From Eubacteriales bacterium (GTDB lineage: Bacteria > Bacillota > Clostridia > Lachnospirales > Lachnospiraceae): a stretch of DNA of 64,000 nt. The DNA lies in NCBI GenBank assembly GCA_030527665.1, contig JAUNAK010000002.1:21848-85847 (forward strand). Reading direction: 5' to 3'. Below are positions 44,435 through 52,362 of this stretch, piece after piece (positions within the stretch are counted from its first letter, which is position 1; each line of letters opens with the position of its first letter). The notes below the pieces were generated by a model that was not told the origin of the DNA, did not search any database, and saw only the letters and a program-made list of their open reading frames with translations. The position numbers and the translations under genes are program-made.

Positions 44435-45292
44435 ATGTCATTTACACAGGTTTATCGTTTTCAGGATCTGAACGGATATGAGTCTGTAATTTCCAAAGCA
44501 AATTCCGATATGCACTTCATGGGCTTCGGCCGCATTCTTCTGAATGCAGGACAGACCTATGAGTATGAGGTTACCGGAGAAGAGCATGCACTTGTACTGC
44601 AGAGCGGTGATTTCACTGCATGGGTCGAGTATAACGGAGAGGTTGTACTGGACGGTGTGAAAGGTACAAGAACAAATGTATATGACGATCTGCCGACCGC
44701 TCTGTACATTCCGCCGAAGGCAAAAGTAAAACTGTACAGTGAGAACGGTATGGAAGCACGTGTATTCACCGCATGGTGCGAAGAGGGAAATACTCCGTAT
44801 TTCTGCCCGCCGGAAAATGTGGAAGAAGGCGAGCCGGGAGAATACATCTACAAGAGAAAATACAGATTTATTTTTGGACAGCCGGGTAAACACAATGACA
44901 GCATCACAAAGAAACTGATCGTAGGTGAGTCTGTATCTGTACCGGGCGGCTGGATCGGATTCCCGGCACACAGACATGATTACTGGACAGAGAAAGAGTG
45001 TGTTCTGGATGAGATCTTCTCCTTCCAGGTAACCAGCGGAAGTCCGGATGGAAAAGGCGGACTGTATCAGCATGGATATGATCTGGATGAGAACGGCAAA
45101 AAGATCTGGGATGAGGTAAATGTAATCGAAGAGAGTAATACAGCAATTGCACTTCCGTCCGGATTCCATACAACCGTTGCGATGGCAGGTTCTGTCGTAT
45201 ATCTGCTGTGGGGCCTTGCAGGAAAAGATGAGAAGGTATATCGCGTTCAGTTTGATGAGCGCTATTCCTGGCTGGAAGGCTGCCTCTACTAA
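44435..45292 (+). CDS. IolB/KduI-like isomerase (5-deoxy-glucuronate isomerase family)
   Basis: 285 residues, close to IolB length. The metal-binding cupin motif is VSVPGGWIGFPAHRHD followed by a conserved EIFSFQV; the tail GFHTTVAMAGSVVYLLWGLAG also fits IolB. IolB isomerises 5-deoxy-D-glucuronate in inositol breakdown, but iolC, iolD, iolE and iolG are absent here, so a related keto-sugar acid or uronate is more likely. AGGAGG precedes the ATG. The last gene before the activator gene. Confidence 0.85.
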   Translation: MSFTQVYRFQDLNGYESVISKANSDMHFMGFGRILLNAGQTYEYEVTGEEHALVLQSGDFTAWVEYNGEVVLDGVKGTRTNVYDDLPTALYIPPKAKVKLYSENGMEARVFTAWCEEGNTPYFCPPENVEEGEPGEYIYKRKYRFIFGQPGKHNDSITKKLIVGESVSVPGGWIGFPAHRHDYWTEKECVLDEIFSFQVTSGSPDGKGGLYQHGYDLDENGKKIWDEVNVIEESNTAIALPSGFHTTVAMAGSVVYLLWGLAGKDEKVYRVQFDERYSWLEGCLY

Positions 45293-45411
45293 TCGGAAGC
45301 TGGAATAAAGAGATGAAACTATTCCGAACCCTTGTTCCGTGTTAGAATAGCAATGATGCTTATGAGCTGTTGCAGAGAGCTCTGGAACGGGTTCGGAAAG
45401 GAAAAACAGGA

Positions 45412-46866
45412 ATGACCGAGATAAAAAAGGAAGGCACCAGTCGTTTGGAAAAAGTAGAGAAGACCCTGTCTGATCAGGTTTTTGGCGTGGAGGATCTGGG
45501 AATGATTCTGGACTGCTCCAAGGATGGTATATGGATCACCGATGGAGAAGGAAAGGTCATTTATGTCAATGACACGAATGCGTCAATGATTGGTGTCAGT
45601 AAAAAGGATCTGATCGGTAAAAGTTGTGCAGAGCTGATCGAGGAAAAAATATTCCAAAGTTCCGCGGTTATGGAGGTTATCAAGACCAAGAAGGCCGTGT
45701 CCATGATGGGATATAACTACAAGACAAAACTGCACGTTGCTATTGCTGCAACACCGATTCTGGATGAGAAAGGGAATATTAAGTACATTGTCAATAATGT
45801 GCGTAATCTGACCGAGATCAAAAAGCTCATGTCTGACATGAGGATGAAAGATCAGATCATCCATGAACAGCGGCAGGAGATGGATGCTCTTCTTAATGTA
45901 AATAATGCAAAGAAGGGAAGATCCAAAGACATTGTCGTTGCTTCCAAGAAGATGGAACTGCTCATGGAAAGAGTGGAAAGAGTCAGTCGATTCGATTCGA
46001 CAGTTCTGATACTCGGTGAGTCCGGTGCAGGAAAGGAAGTTATTGCCAGAGAAGTTGTTCGTGAAGGCAAACGTGCCGGCAAGGCGTTTATCAAGGTAAA
46101 CTGCGGCGCAATTCCGGAAAATCTATTGGAATCGGAACTTTTTGGATATGAAAAAGGTGCATTTACCGGTGCGGACCGGAATGGAAAAATGGGAATGTTT
46201 GAACTTGCGGATAAGGGAACGATCTTCCTTGACGAAGTTGCGGAACTTCCTATGCATCTGCAGGTAAAACTGCTTCGTGTTCTTCAGGAAATGGAAATTG
46301 TCAGAGTTGGCGGTACAAAACCCATCCAGCTGGATGTACGTGTTATTGCAGCGACCAACCGCGATCTGGATAAGATGGTAATGGAAGAGACTTTCCGAAA
46401 GGATCTGTATTATCGTTTGAATGTCGTTACGCTGGAGGTACCTCCGCTTCGGGAAAGAAGAGAGGAGATTCCGCAGCTGATCAATGTGTTTACAGACAAT
46501 TTCTGTAAAAAACATCAGATCGAGCGGGTGTTTACCGGTGATACGATTCTTGCCATGATGGATTATGACTGGCCCGGAAACATCCGGGAACTGCAGAATA
46601 TTGTAGAAAATCTGATCATCATGTCGGATGGTGAGAAAATCGATGTGGCTGCTTTGCCAAGACAATTTATGAAAGAAGAGGAAACAACGCAGGCGGTTGA
46701 ACCGCTTGAACTGGATGACGATCTGAATCTCAAAGACGCTTTGCAGCGGGCTGAGCAGCAGATCATTACCAGAGCTATGGAGAAATACAAGAATACCAGA
46801 GCGGCAGCGGAGGCTCTGGGCGTCAATCAGTCAACGATTGTTCGCAAAATGAAGCTGTTTAAATGA
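45412..46866 (+). CDS. Sigma-54-dependent activator (PAS-AAA+-Fis)
   Basis: 484 residues from ATG 45412 (AGGAAAAACAGG upstream; the TTG-initiated extension has no site). Domains: PAS sensor about 25-135 ([20 protein letters not shown]), short coiled coil 138-165, AAA+ about 175-400 with Walker [10 protein letters not shown], sigma-54 contact GAFTGA, Walker [13 protein letters not shown] and arginine-finger region [11 protein letters not shown], then a Fis-type HTH at the end ([20 protein letters not shown]). It lacks a receiver domain, so it probably senses a ligand through PAS. It is the natural activator for the promoters at 29422, 36209 and 49973 and the likely binder of the GATGC palindrome. 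Confidence 0.94.
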   Translation: MTEIKKEGTSRLEKVEKTLSDQVFGVEDLGMILDCSKDGIWITDGEGKVIYVNDTNASMIGVSKKDLIGKSCAELIEEKIFQSSAVMEVIKTKKAVSMMGYNYKTKLHVAIAATPILDEKGNIKYIVNNVRNLTEIKKLMSDMRMKDQIIHEQRQEMDALLNVNNAKKGRSKDIVVASKKMELLMERVERVSRFDSTVLILGESGAGKEVIAREVVREGKRAGKAFIKVNCGAIPENLLESELFGYEKGAFTGADRNGKMGMFELADKGTIFLDEVAELPMHLQVKLLRVLQEMEIVRVGGTKPIQLDVRVIAATNRDLDKMVMEETFRKDLYYRLNVVTLEVPPLRERREEIPQLINVFTDNFCKKHQIERVFTGDTILAMMDYDWPGNIRELQNIVENLIIMSDGEKIDVAALPRQFMKEEETTQAVEPLELDDDLNLKDALQRAEQQIITRAMEKYKNTRAAAEALGVNQSTIVRKMKLFK

Positions 46867-46901
46867 GAGAATAGATGAGATAAGAGAGGAGCGGAAACGC
46901 G

Positions 46902-47666
46902 ATGGGATTAGCAAACGATATTGCTTCTACCTGGGTAAATGAAGGCGAGCTGGCCATTTTCTGGCTGGGACAGGCCGGGTTTTTGTTAAAAGACAGTTCC
47001 GGAAGACAACTTGTGATCGACCCGTATTTATCCGATTATGGTGAGCGAATGCGAGGATTTAAGAGAATCTCTCCGAAGTTGATCTCTCCCAGCGATCTCA
47101 AACCGGATTATTACCTGATATCGCATCATCATTTTGATCATCTGGATTACGATTCTGTTCCGATTATTGCATCTTGTAAAAAAACGCTGTTCACAGCTCC
47201 TGCAAGCTGCGTTGAGGAACTCCGCAAAATGGGTATTCGCGAAGAACAGTATATTGAAGTGGAACCGGGAAGTCGTCTCCTTCTGGGAGATATCATTGTA
47301 GACGTTGTAGATGCTGATCACGGCACTATGGCACCGGATGCAATCGGATATATTGTTGAAATGGGTGGTCACAGAATTTATTTCTCCTGTGATACCTCCT
47401 ATCGTGAGGACATTTTCAGTGTGGTAAAAGAACTGCATCCGGATATCGCAGTTGTGTGTATCAACGGTCAGTTTGGAAATATGAATGCAGAAGAAGGGGC
47501 AAAGGCAGCTGCATTTGTCGGCGCCGATCTTGCGATTCCGTGTCATTACTGGACATTTTTGGAACACTGCGGATGCAATCCTGCAGATTTTTCAAAAACG
47601 ATGAAAAAACTGGATACCGATTGCAAGGCTGTTCCCATGCGTCATGGCGAATGTTTGAAGGTTTGA
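46902..47666 (+). CDS. Metallo-beta-lactamase-fold hydrolase, UlaG-like lactonase
   Basis: 254 residues with the metal motif SHHHFDHLDYDS, the N-terminal IFWLGQAGFLLKD typical of UlaG-type proteins, and GHRIYFSCDTSYRED. UlaG opens L-ascorbate-6-phosphate lactone; related enzymes open other lactones or ring systems. AGAGGAG precedes the ATG, and the gene follows the activator by 35 bp and precedes a dehydrogenase gene by 18 bp. Confidence 0.86.
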   Translation: MGLANDIASTWVNEGELAIFWLGQAGFLLKDSSGRQLVIDPYLSDYGERMRGFKRISPKLISPSDLKPDYYLISHHHFDHLDYDSVPIIASCKKTLFTAPASCVEELRKMGIREEQYIEVEPGSRLLLGDIIVDVVDADHGTMAPDAIGYIVEMGGHRIYFSCDTSYREDIFSVVKELHPDIAVVCINGQFGNMNAEEGAKAAAFVGADLAIPCHYWTFLEHCGCNPADFSKTMKKLDTDCKAVPMRHGECLKV

Positions 47667-47684
47667 AAACCAGGGAGGAAATAA

Positions 47685-48722
47685 ATGAAAGCAGTTCAGT
47701 TCATGGAGCCGGAAGTTATTCAGGTAAATGAAGTTCCGGATCCGGTGATGAAAGACAACGAGGTTGTTGCAAAAGTTGAGTATGCAGGTATCTGCGGAAC
47801 CGATATGGATCTGCTTACCGGTGATATGGTACATATCAAAAACGGAATGACCAAATATCCGATCATTCCGGGACATGAGTGGTCCGGTACTGTTATCAAA
47901 GTCGGTAAGGATGTAAAGGGATTCAAAGTAGGTGATCGTGTTACTGCCGATGTAAGCCTTGGATGCGGCGAATGCCCGATGTGCCGTAAAGGATTCTACA
48001 ATCTCTGTCCGAATCGTGAGGTTATCGGTTCCTATAGAAACCGTCAGGGTGCTTTTGCAGAGAAAATCGCTGCTCCACAGAGACATCTGTACAAGATTCC
48101 GGATGGTGTTTCCATGGAGGAAGCAGCATTGGTTGAGCCGGCAGGAACTGCTGCATACGCAGTAAAGCGTGCCAATATCACCATGGGATCCAAAGTTCTG
48201 ATCATGGGTGACGGACCGATCGGACAGCTGGCAGCACAGTTCGCAAAACTGAATGGTGCATCACAGGTTATCGTATCCGGCAGCTGGGATGAAAAGCTTG
48301 CAGTAGCAAGAGAGTGCGGTGCAGATGCAACGATCAACTATCATAACGTAGATACCGTTGAAGAAGTTATCCGCCTTACAGACGGAGGTCCGGATGTCAT
48401 CATCGAGTCTACCGGAAATGCTATGGCTGTGAATCAGGCAATCAAAGCAGTGAAGCCGAACGGCAAGATCGTATTTATCAGCTGGTATACACTGCAGGAG
48501 ATTCCGATTCCGATGAATCAGGTTATTGTTAAGAACCTGGACCTGATCTGTACACTCGCCAGCCCGAACGTATTTGATGCCGTTCTGGATTATATGGCAA
48601 CCGGAAAGATCAATGTAAAACCGCTGATCACACATGTTGAGCCGTTGGAGAAAGTTTCCGACATGATCAAGCTTGTTCGTGAGAAGAAAGTATACAGAAA
48701 TAAGATTCTGTTAAAACCGTAA
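47685..48722 (+). CDS. Zinc-dependent medium-chain alcohol/polyol dehydrogenase
   Basis: 345 residues. Catalytic zinc motif GICGTDMDLL and GHEWSGTVIKVG; structural zinc Cys cluster CGECPMCRKGFYNLC; NAD motif MGDGPIGQLAAQFAKLNGA. It belongs to the sorbitol/threonine dehydrogenase branch, which oxidises secondary alcohols of polyols or sugar acids. It follows the lactonase gene closely. A perfect palindrome lies 16 bp after its stop. Confidence 0.92.
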   Translation: MKAVQFMEPEVIQVNEVPDPVMKDNEVVAKVEYAGICGTDMDLLTGDMVHIKNGMTKYPIIPGHEWSGTVIKVGKDVKGFKVGDRVTADVSLGCGECPMCRKGFYNLCPNREVIGSYRNRQGAFAEKIAAPQRHLYKIPDGVSMEEAALVEPAGTAAYAVKRANITMGSKVLIMGDGPIGQLAAQFAKLNGASQVIVSGSWDEKLAVARECGADATINYHNVDTVEEVIRLTDGGPDVIIESTGNAMAVNQAIKAVKPNGKIVFISWYTLQEIPIPMNQVIVKNLDLICTLASPNVFDAVLDYMATGKINVKPLITHVEPLEKVSDMIKLVREKKVYRNKILLKP

Positions 48723-48737
48723 TAGATATACAAAAAA

Positions 48738-48764
48738 TACGAAAAATCCAGTTAATTTTTCGTA
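48738..48764 (+). promoter_or_regulatory. Perfect 10-bp inverted repeat, operator or terminator
   Basis: TACGAAAAAT / ATTTTTCGTA with a 7-nt loop, between the dehydrogenase and creatininase-family genes. The T-rich right arm could stop transcription in part, but no T run follows the stem. Confidence 0.5.
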
Positions 48765-48811
48765 GACGGCAAACAAAATAGGGTTTACCGGTATAACAGG
48801 TCAGAAAAGAC

Positions 48812-48820
48812 TGTTATACT
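48812..48820 (+). promoter_or_regulatory. Extended -10 promoter element
   Basis: TGTTATACT, an extended -10 sequence 38 bp before the creatininase-family start; no good -35 is seen. Confidence 0.45.
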
Positions 48821-48858
48821 GTAAATACAAATGTCAACAAAGAAAGGACGAAAAGACA

Positions 48859-49809
48859 ATGCTGAAAGAACAGAAAGTTTTTAAGAGACCGGAAGAGGGA
48901 AGAGATTCTGTATGGTTCCAGGACAACTCCGCACAGGTTAACCTGAAATATATCAAAGAGGTGAACGACTTCGCGATCCTCCCGATCGGTGCTATTGAGC
49001 AGCATTCCGCTCACTGCCCGACAGGTATGGATAGCTTCAATGCTATCGGTCTTGCTGAGAAAGTTGCAGAGAAATCCGGTGCTACCGTACTTCCGTGCCC
49101 GATGTACGGCGGACATCCGTACATGCATATGGGTATGCCGTGCACCATTCCGCTGAACTATGAGACAAACATTGCTCTGCTTCATGACATCATTGCAGGT
49201 GCTGCTAATGCTGGATTCAACAAATTCCTGATTCTGTCTGCACACGGCCAGGACAGCTCCATGTATACAGCAGTACACAAACTGGGTATGGAAGGATACT
49301 TCACCATGGTTTCCAACTGGTATGATTTCCTTCGTGATGACAAAGAAGTACTGGATACCTTTATGTGGCATGCAGATGAGGCTGAGTCTTCCATGGGTCT
49401 GTCCCTGTATCCGGACAAGATGCATATGGATCTGGTATTCGAGGATGACGGCAAGACTCCGGCAGTAGATTCCTACGGAACCAAACTGGTAGACGGAAAA
49501 TGGAAAATGGCTCCGGGCGAAGCTTCTCATCCGTGGCAGATGTATCACTTCGGCGGTACTTTTGCTCTGATGGAGAAAGATGATCTTCCGTACGGTGTTA
49601 TCGGTGAGCCGAGCCGTGCAACCAAAGAAAAAGGTGACAAGATGGTTGAGCGTGTTACCGATGGATTTGCTGAGCTGATCAAAGAGATCATGACAGACTT
49701 CCCGGTTGGTATCAACCCGCTTGGATTCCGCAATCCGCTTGGATTCATGGGCTGTTCTGATATCAAATATGATGAGCATCATGATGAGAAAGGCCGTCTG
49801 ATCAAATAA
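48859..49809 (+). CDS. Creatininase-family amidohydrolase
   Basis: 316 residues. The metal-binding pattern of the family is present: Glu and His in IGAIEQHSAHCP with Asp 11 residues on (TGMDS), LILSAHGQDSS (His), and HADEAESS (Glu). The text EQHSAHCP differs from the usual EQHGPHLP. Creatininase opens the creatinine ring; other members act on cyclic amides, formamides or peptide-derived cofactors, so the substrate is open. AAAGGACG precedes the ATG. Its own promoter and the strong terminator at 49886 make it a single-gene unit. Confidence 0.85.
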   Translation: MLKEQKVFKRPEEGRDSVWFQDNSAQVNLKYIKEVNDFAILPIGAIEQHSAHCPTGMDSFNAIGLAEKVAEKSGATVLPCPMYGGHPYMHMGMPCTIPLNYETNIALLHDIIAGAANAGFNKFLILSAHGQDSSMYTAVHKLGMEGYFTMVSNWYDFLRDDKEVLDTFMWHADEAESSMGLSLYPDKMHMDLVFEDDGKTPAVDSYGTKLVDGKWKMAPGEASHPWQMYHFGGTFALMEKDDLPYGVIGEPSRATKEKGDKMVERVTDGFAELIKEIMTDFPVGINPLGFRNPLGFMGCSDIKYDEHHDEKGRLIK

Positions 49810-49828
49810 TTACGGCAGTAATACTATA

Positions 49829-49887
49829 GATGCGAAAATGGTTCATGGGCAGTGATGCAAAAATGAACAAATGATGCGTAAATGCAT
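49829..49887 (+). promoter_or_regulatory. Three GATGC direct repeats upstream of sigma-54 promoter 3
   Basis: GATGCGAAAATG (49829), GATGCAAAAATG (49854) and GATGCGTAAATG (49873), 25 and 19 bp apart. The last runs into GCAT (49884-49887) and so resembles half of the palindromes at 29351 and 36126. Probably a weaker or alternative binding array for the same activator. Confidence 0.5.
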
Positions 49888-49940
49888 ACCCGTTTTTTTC
49901 TTCAATGACGAAGTTGAGAGAAAAACGGGTATTTTTATTA
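49886..49940 (+). terminator. Terminator after the creatininase-family gene
   Basis: ATACCCGTTTTT (49886-49897) pairs with AAAAACGGGTAT (49921-49932), then TTTTATT. The symmetry suggests use in both directions. Confidence 0.88.
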
Positions 49941-49972
49941 GGAAAAAGTCACATTTTTTTATTGGAATCAGT

Positions 49973-49988
49973 TGGCACGCTTATTGCT
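49973..49988 (+). promoter_or_regulatory. Sigma-54 promoter 3
   Basis: TGGCACGCTTATTGCT fits the consensus exactly (GG 49974-49975, GC 49986-49987). Start expected near 49999. It drives the second NTF2-like pair and the TRAP transporter. Confidence 0.9.
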
Positions 49989-50061
49989 TTATAAATAAAC
50001 AGGTGGTGCGTGATGGACGCGCTGAGTCAGAAAATCAATATAAAAAAAGGAGGCAAGGGAT

Positions 50062-50577
50062 ATGTACCTGGCAGATAAGCTGTACGATGCCATGATGGAA
50101 GTCGATGCCAAGATCAAAACACTGGAAGTAACAGATGAAGCTTCCATGGCAGAGTATATCAGATTGTACACGGAATTGATCTATGATCACAAGTGGATCG
50201 GAAGCATCTATGATATCTATGCAGATGATGCAAAATTGTATCGCGAGAACGGTGTCCTTTTCGAAGGCAGTCATGCGATCATGCAGGAAACAATGAAATT
50301 CTGCTCCTGCATTCCGAACCTGAAACTTCAGATGAGAGATTGCTTTGCAGTAAAGAAGAGTGAGACCTGCTACAAAGTATGGCGTTACTTCGTTATGGAA
50401 GGAAACAACTTAAACTATAGTATCTACGGTCCGGCAACCGGTAAGGCTCTGAATCCGGACGAAATGATTTCTATGAGTATGGCAACTGTTGAACTTATCG
50501 ATGGCAGCTGGCTGATCACCAGAGACTGTACGATGTACAGTATCGACTGTGTGGAAGCTGTCTGTACGATGGACTGA
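50062..50577 (+). CDS. NTF2/SnoaL-like protein, type A (copy 2)
   Basis: 171 residues. It matches the protein at 26905-27426 in ELIYDHKWIGSIYDIYADDAKLY, CYKVWRYFVMEGNNL and YGPATGKALNPDE, and ends with DGSWLITRDCTMYS. The fold is NTF2-like. It is the first gene of the operon behind sigma-54 promoter 3 (AAAGGAGGCAAGGGAT upstream) and is followed 20 bp later by the type B partner, so the A-B gene order of the first pair is kept. A role in handling the compound imported by the TRAP genes downstream is likely. Confidence 0.8.
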   Translation: MYLADKLYDAMMEVDAKIKTLEVTDEASMAEYIRLYTELIYDHKWIGSIYDIYADDAKLYRENGVLFEGSHAIMQETMKFCSCIPNLKLQMRDCFAVKKSETCYKVWRYFVMEGNNLNYSIYGPATGKALNPDEMISMSMATVELIDGSWLITRDCTMYSIDCVEAVCTMD

Positions 50578-50597
50578 TCAGAGAGGAGGCTTTTATC

Positions 50598-51137
50598 ATG
50601 AAACAATCCGAAAAAAAGATTACAGAAATGACAAGAGAAGAGATCCTCGCTGAGAGAGCGTATTATGAGGAAATAGTTAAGAACTGCAAATATGAAAAAC
50701 CGCAGGATATTGCAGATCTGTTCCAGGCTTACACCATGCTGATCTGGAAGCACAAACAGGTTGGCCGTGTATACGATTTTTATTATGACGGTCTGCAGGA
50801 ACAGCGTGACGGCGGTGCGAATCTGAACGGTTCCGAACATGTGGTATGGGATACGCTTTGTGCCTTATCCCGTTTCCCGGATCTGGACTGCATATTTGTA
50901 GATATTCATTGTACCGGCAATCCGAAGGATGGTTTCCGCTTCGGCCAGGTCGTTTATAATCTGGCTGGTGCGAAGGGCGGAATCGGACCGAACGGACCGG
51001 GTAAAGACCTCGCTTTCGAACCGTTTGAAGATCTGGAGATGTGCGAATGCTGGATCGAGTTCATTGACGGAAAGTGGAGAGTCGCTAAAGAGGCAAGCAT
51101 TCGTTCGAACGGTGCGTATCGGCGAATTCTTGGATAA
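50598..51137 (+). CDS. NTF2/SnoaL-like protein, type B (copy 2)
   Basis: 179 residues. It matches the protein at 27423-27947 in FQAYTMLIWKHKQVGRVYDFYYD, RFPDLDCIFVDIHCTGNPKDG, RFGQVVYNL and the MCECWIEFIDGKWRVAKEAS tail. A Gly/Pro-rich loop (KGGIGPNGPGKD) replaces the SAYGAPTGK stretch of copy 1, near where a substrate pocket might be. AGAGAGGAGG precedes the ATG; dctP follows 25 bp later. Confidence 0.8.
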   Translation: MKQSEKKITEMTREEILAERAYYEEIVKNCKYEKPQDIADLFQAYTMLIWKHKQVGRVYDFYYDGLQEQRDGGANLNGSEHVVWDTLCALSRFPDLDCIFVDIHCTGNPKDGFRFGQVVYNLAGAKGGIGPNGPGKDLAFEPFEDLEMCECWIEFIDGKWRVAKEASIRSNGAYRRILG

Positions 51138-51162
51138 TAATCAAAAAAGTGGAGGAAAAAAC

Positions 51163-52284
51163 ATGAAGAAGAGAACAAAACAGATCGTAGCGGTAGTACT
51201 TGGTACTGCAATGGCAGCATCTATGGTTGGATGCGGAAGCAAAGCAGAAGAAGCTCCGGCAGCAGCATCTACAGCAGCTGCAAGCGAAGCCGTTGCAGAG
51301 ACAGCAGCAACATCTGCAGCTCCGGCAGCAGGTGATGTTGACTACACACAGGGCGACAAAATGGAGATCAAGATCGGAACCGTTCTGACAGAGGCATCCA
51401 TCTCCGGACAGGCTCTTCAGATGTTCGCTGATGAACTGAAAGAGAAATCCGGCGGACGTGTAACTGCAACTGTATATTACAACGGCGTTCTGGCAGACTC
51501 CGATGCAAGCTTCGAGATGCTGCAGACCGGCGACATCCAGATGCTTACTCTGAACCCGGTAGCATATGAGACACAGGTTACACAGCTTGCTACTCTTGAT
51601 GAGTATTATATGTTTGATGATCTGGCTCATGCACACAGATTCCTTGAGGGCGAAGGCGGACAGTATCTGAATGACGCATGGCAGTCTGTAAATATGCAGG
51701 GTCTCTGCGTATACGGACTTGGATTCCGTGAGCTGTCCAACAACAAAAAAGAAGTTAAGACAATGGAAGATATGAAGGGACTGACTCTTCGTGGATATTC
51801 CACTATTCAGATCGATGCATGGAATGCAGCAGGTGCATCTCCGACATCCGTTGACTGGAATGAGCTGTTCGTATCCATGCAGCAGGGTCTGCTTGATGGA
51901 CAGGAGTCCGCTCTTTCCACCATCAACGACTTCTCCTTCTATGAAGTACAGAAATATGTAACACTGACAGACCATGTATTCACCATGGACTGGGTAGTTG
52001 GTTCCAAGGTATGGCTTGACGGCCTCAACGAGACAGACAGAGCTCTGGTTGATGAGTGCATCAAAGATTCCTATGAGTGGCAGAAAGATGCTTATCAGAA
52101 AGATCTGCAGAATCTGGCAGACAAGTTCACAAATGAGTATGGTCTGACCATCACTGAGATGGATCCGGCTGAGAAAGAAAAACTGAAAGAAGCTATGCAG
52201 CCGGTTACTGTTGAGTCCATCAAAGCTGCGGCAGGCGAAGACGTATACAACACTGTACATGAATACGTTGAAGCAGCAAGATAA
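51163..52284 (+). CDS. dctP: TRAP transporter substrate-binding lipoprotein
   Basis: 373 residues from ATG 51163 (GTGGAGG upstream; the open frame extends into the previous gene). Lipoprotein signal ending in SMVGC at about residue 23, an Ala-rich linker, then the DctP domain (IGTVLTEASISGQALQMFADELKEKSGG; LRGYSTIQIDAWNAAGASPT, with the Arg that binds the carboxylate; GLLDGQESALSTI). TRAP binders of this kind take organic acids, including sugar acids. Together with dctQ and dctM it forms the import route of this sigma-54 operon. Confidence 0.94.
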   Translation: MKKRTKQIVAVVLGTAMAASMVGCGSKAEEAPAAASTAAASEAVAETAATSAAPAAGDVDYTQGDKMEIKIGTVLTEASISGQALQMFADELKEKSGGRVTATVYYNGVLADSDASFEMLQTGDIQMLTLNPVAYETQVTQLATLDEYYMFDDLAHAHRFLEGEGGQYLNDAWQSVNMQGLCVYGLGFRELSNNKKEVKTMEDMKGLTLRGYSTIQIDAWNAAGASPTSVDWNELFVSMQQGLLDGQESALSTINDFSFYEVQKYVTLTDHVFTMDWVVGSKVWLDGLNETDRALVDECIKDSYEWQKDAYQKDLQNLADKFTNEYGLTITEMDPAEKEKLKEAMQPVTVESIKAAAGEDVYNTVHEYVEAAR

Positions 52285-52315
52285 GTTGCTAGTAAAAATC
52301 CAGCTTTAAGTGGAG

Positions 52316-52342
52316 GACTGGCGGCCCGATGGGCCGCCGGTC
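52316..52342 (+). promoter_or_regulatory. Strong hairpin between dctP and dctQ
   Basis: GACTGGCGGCCC / GGGCCGCCGGTC, 12 bp with one G-T pair and a 3-nt loop, no T run. Such hairpins after binding-protein genes often keep the dctP message more abundant than the membrane-component message. Confidence 0.6.
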
Positions 52343-52362
52343 TTATATGATAGGAGTTGCCA

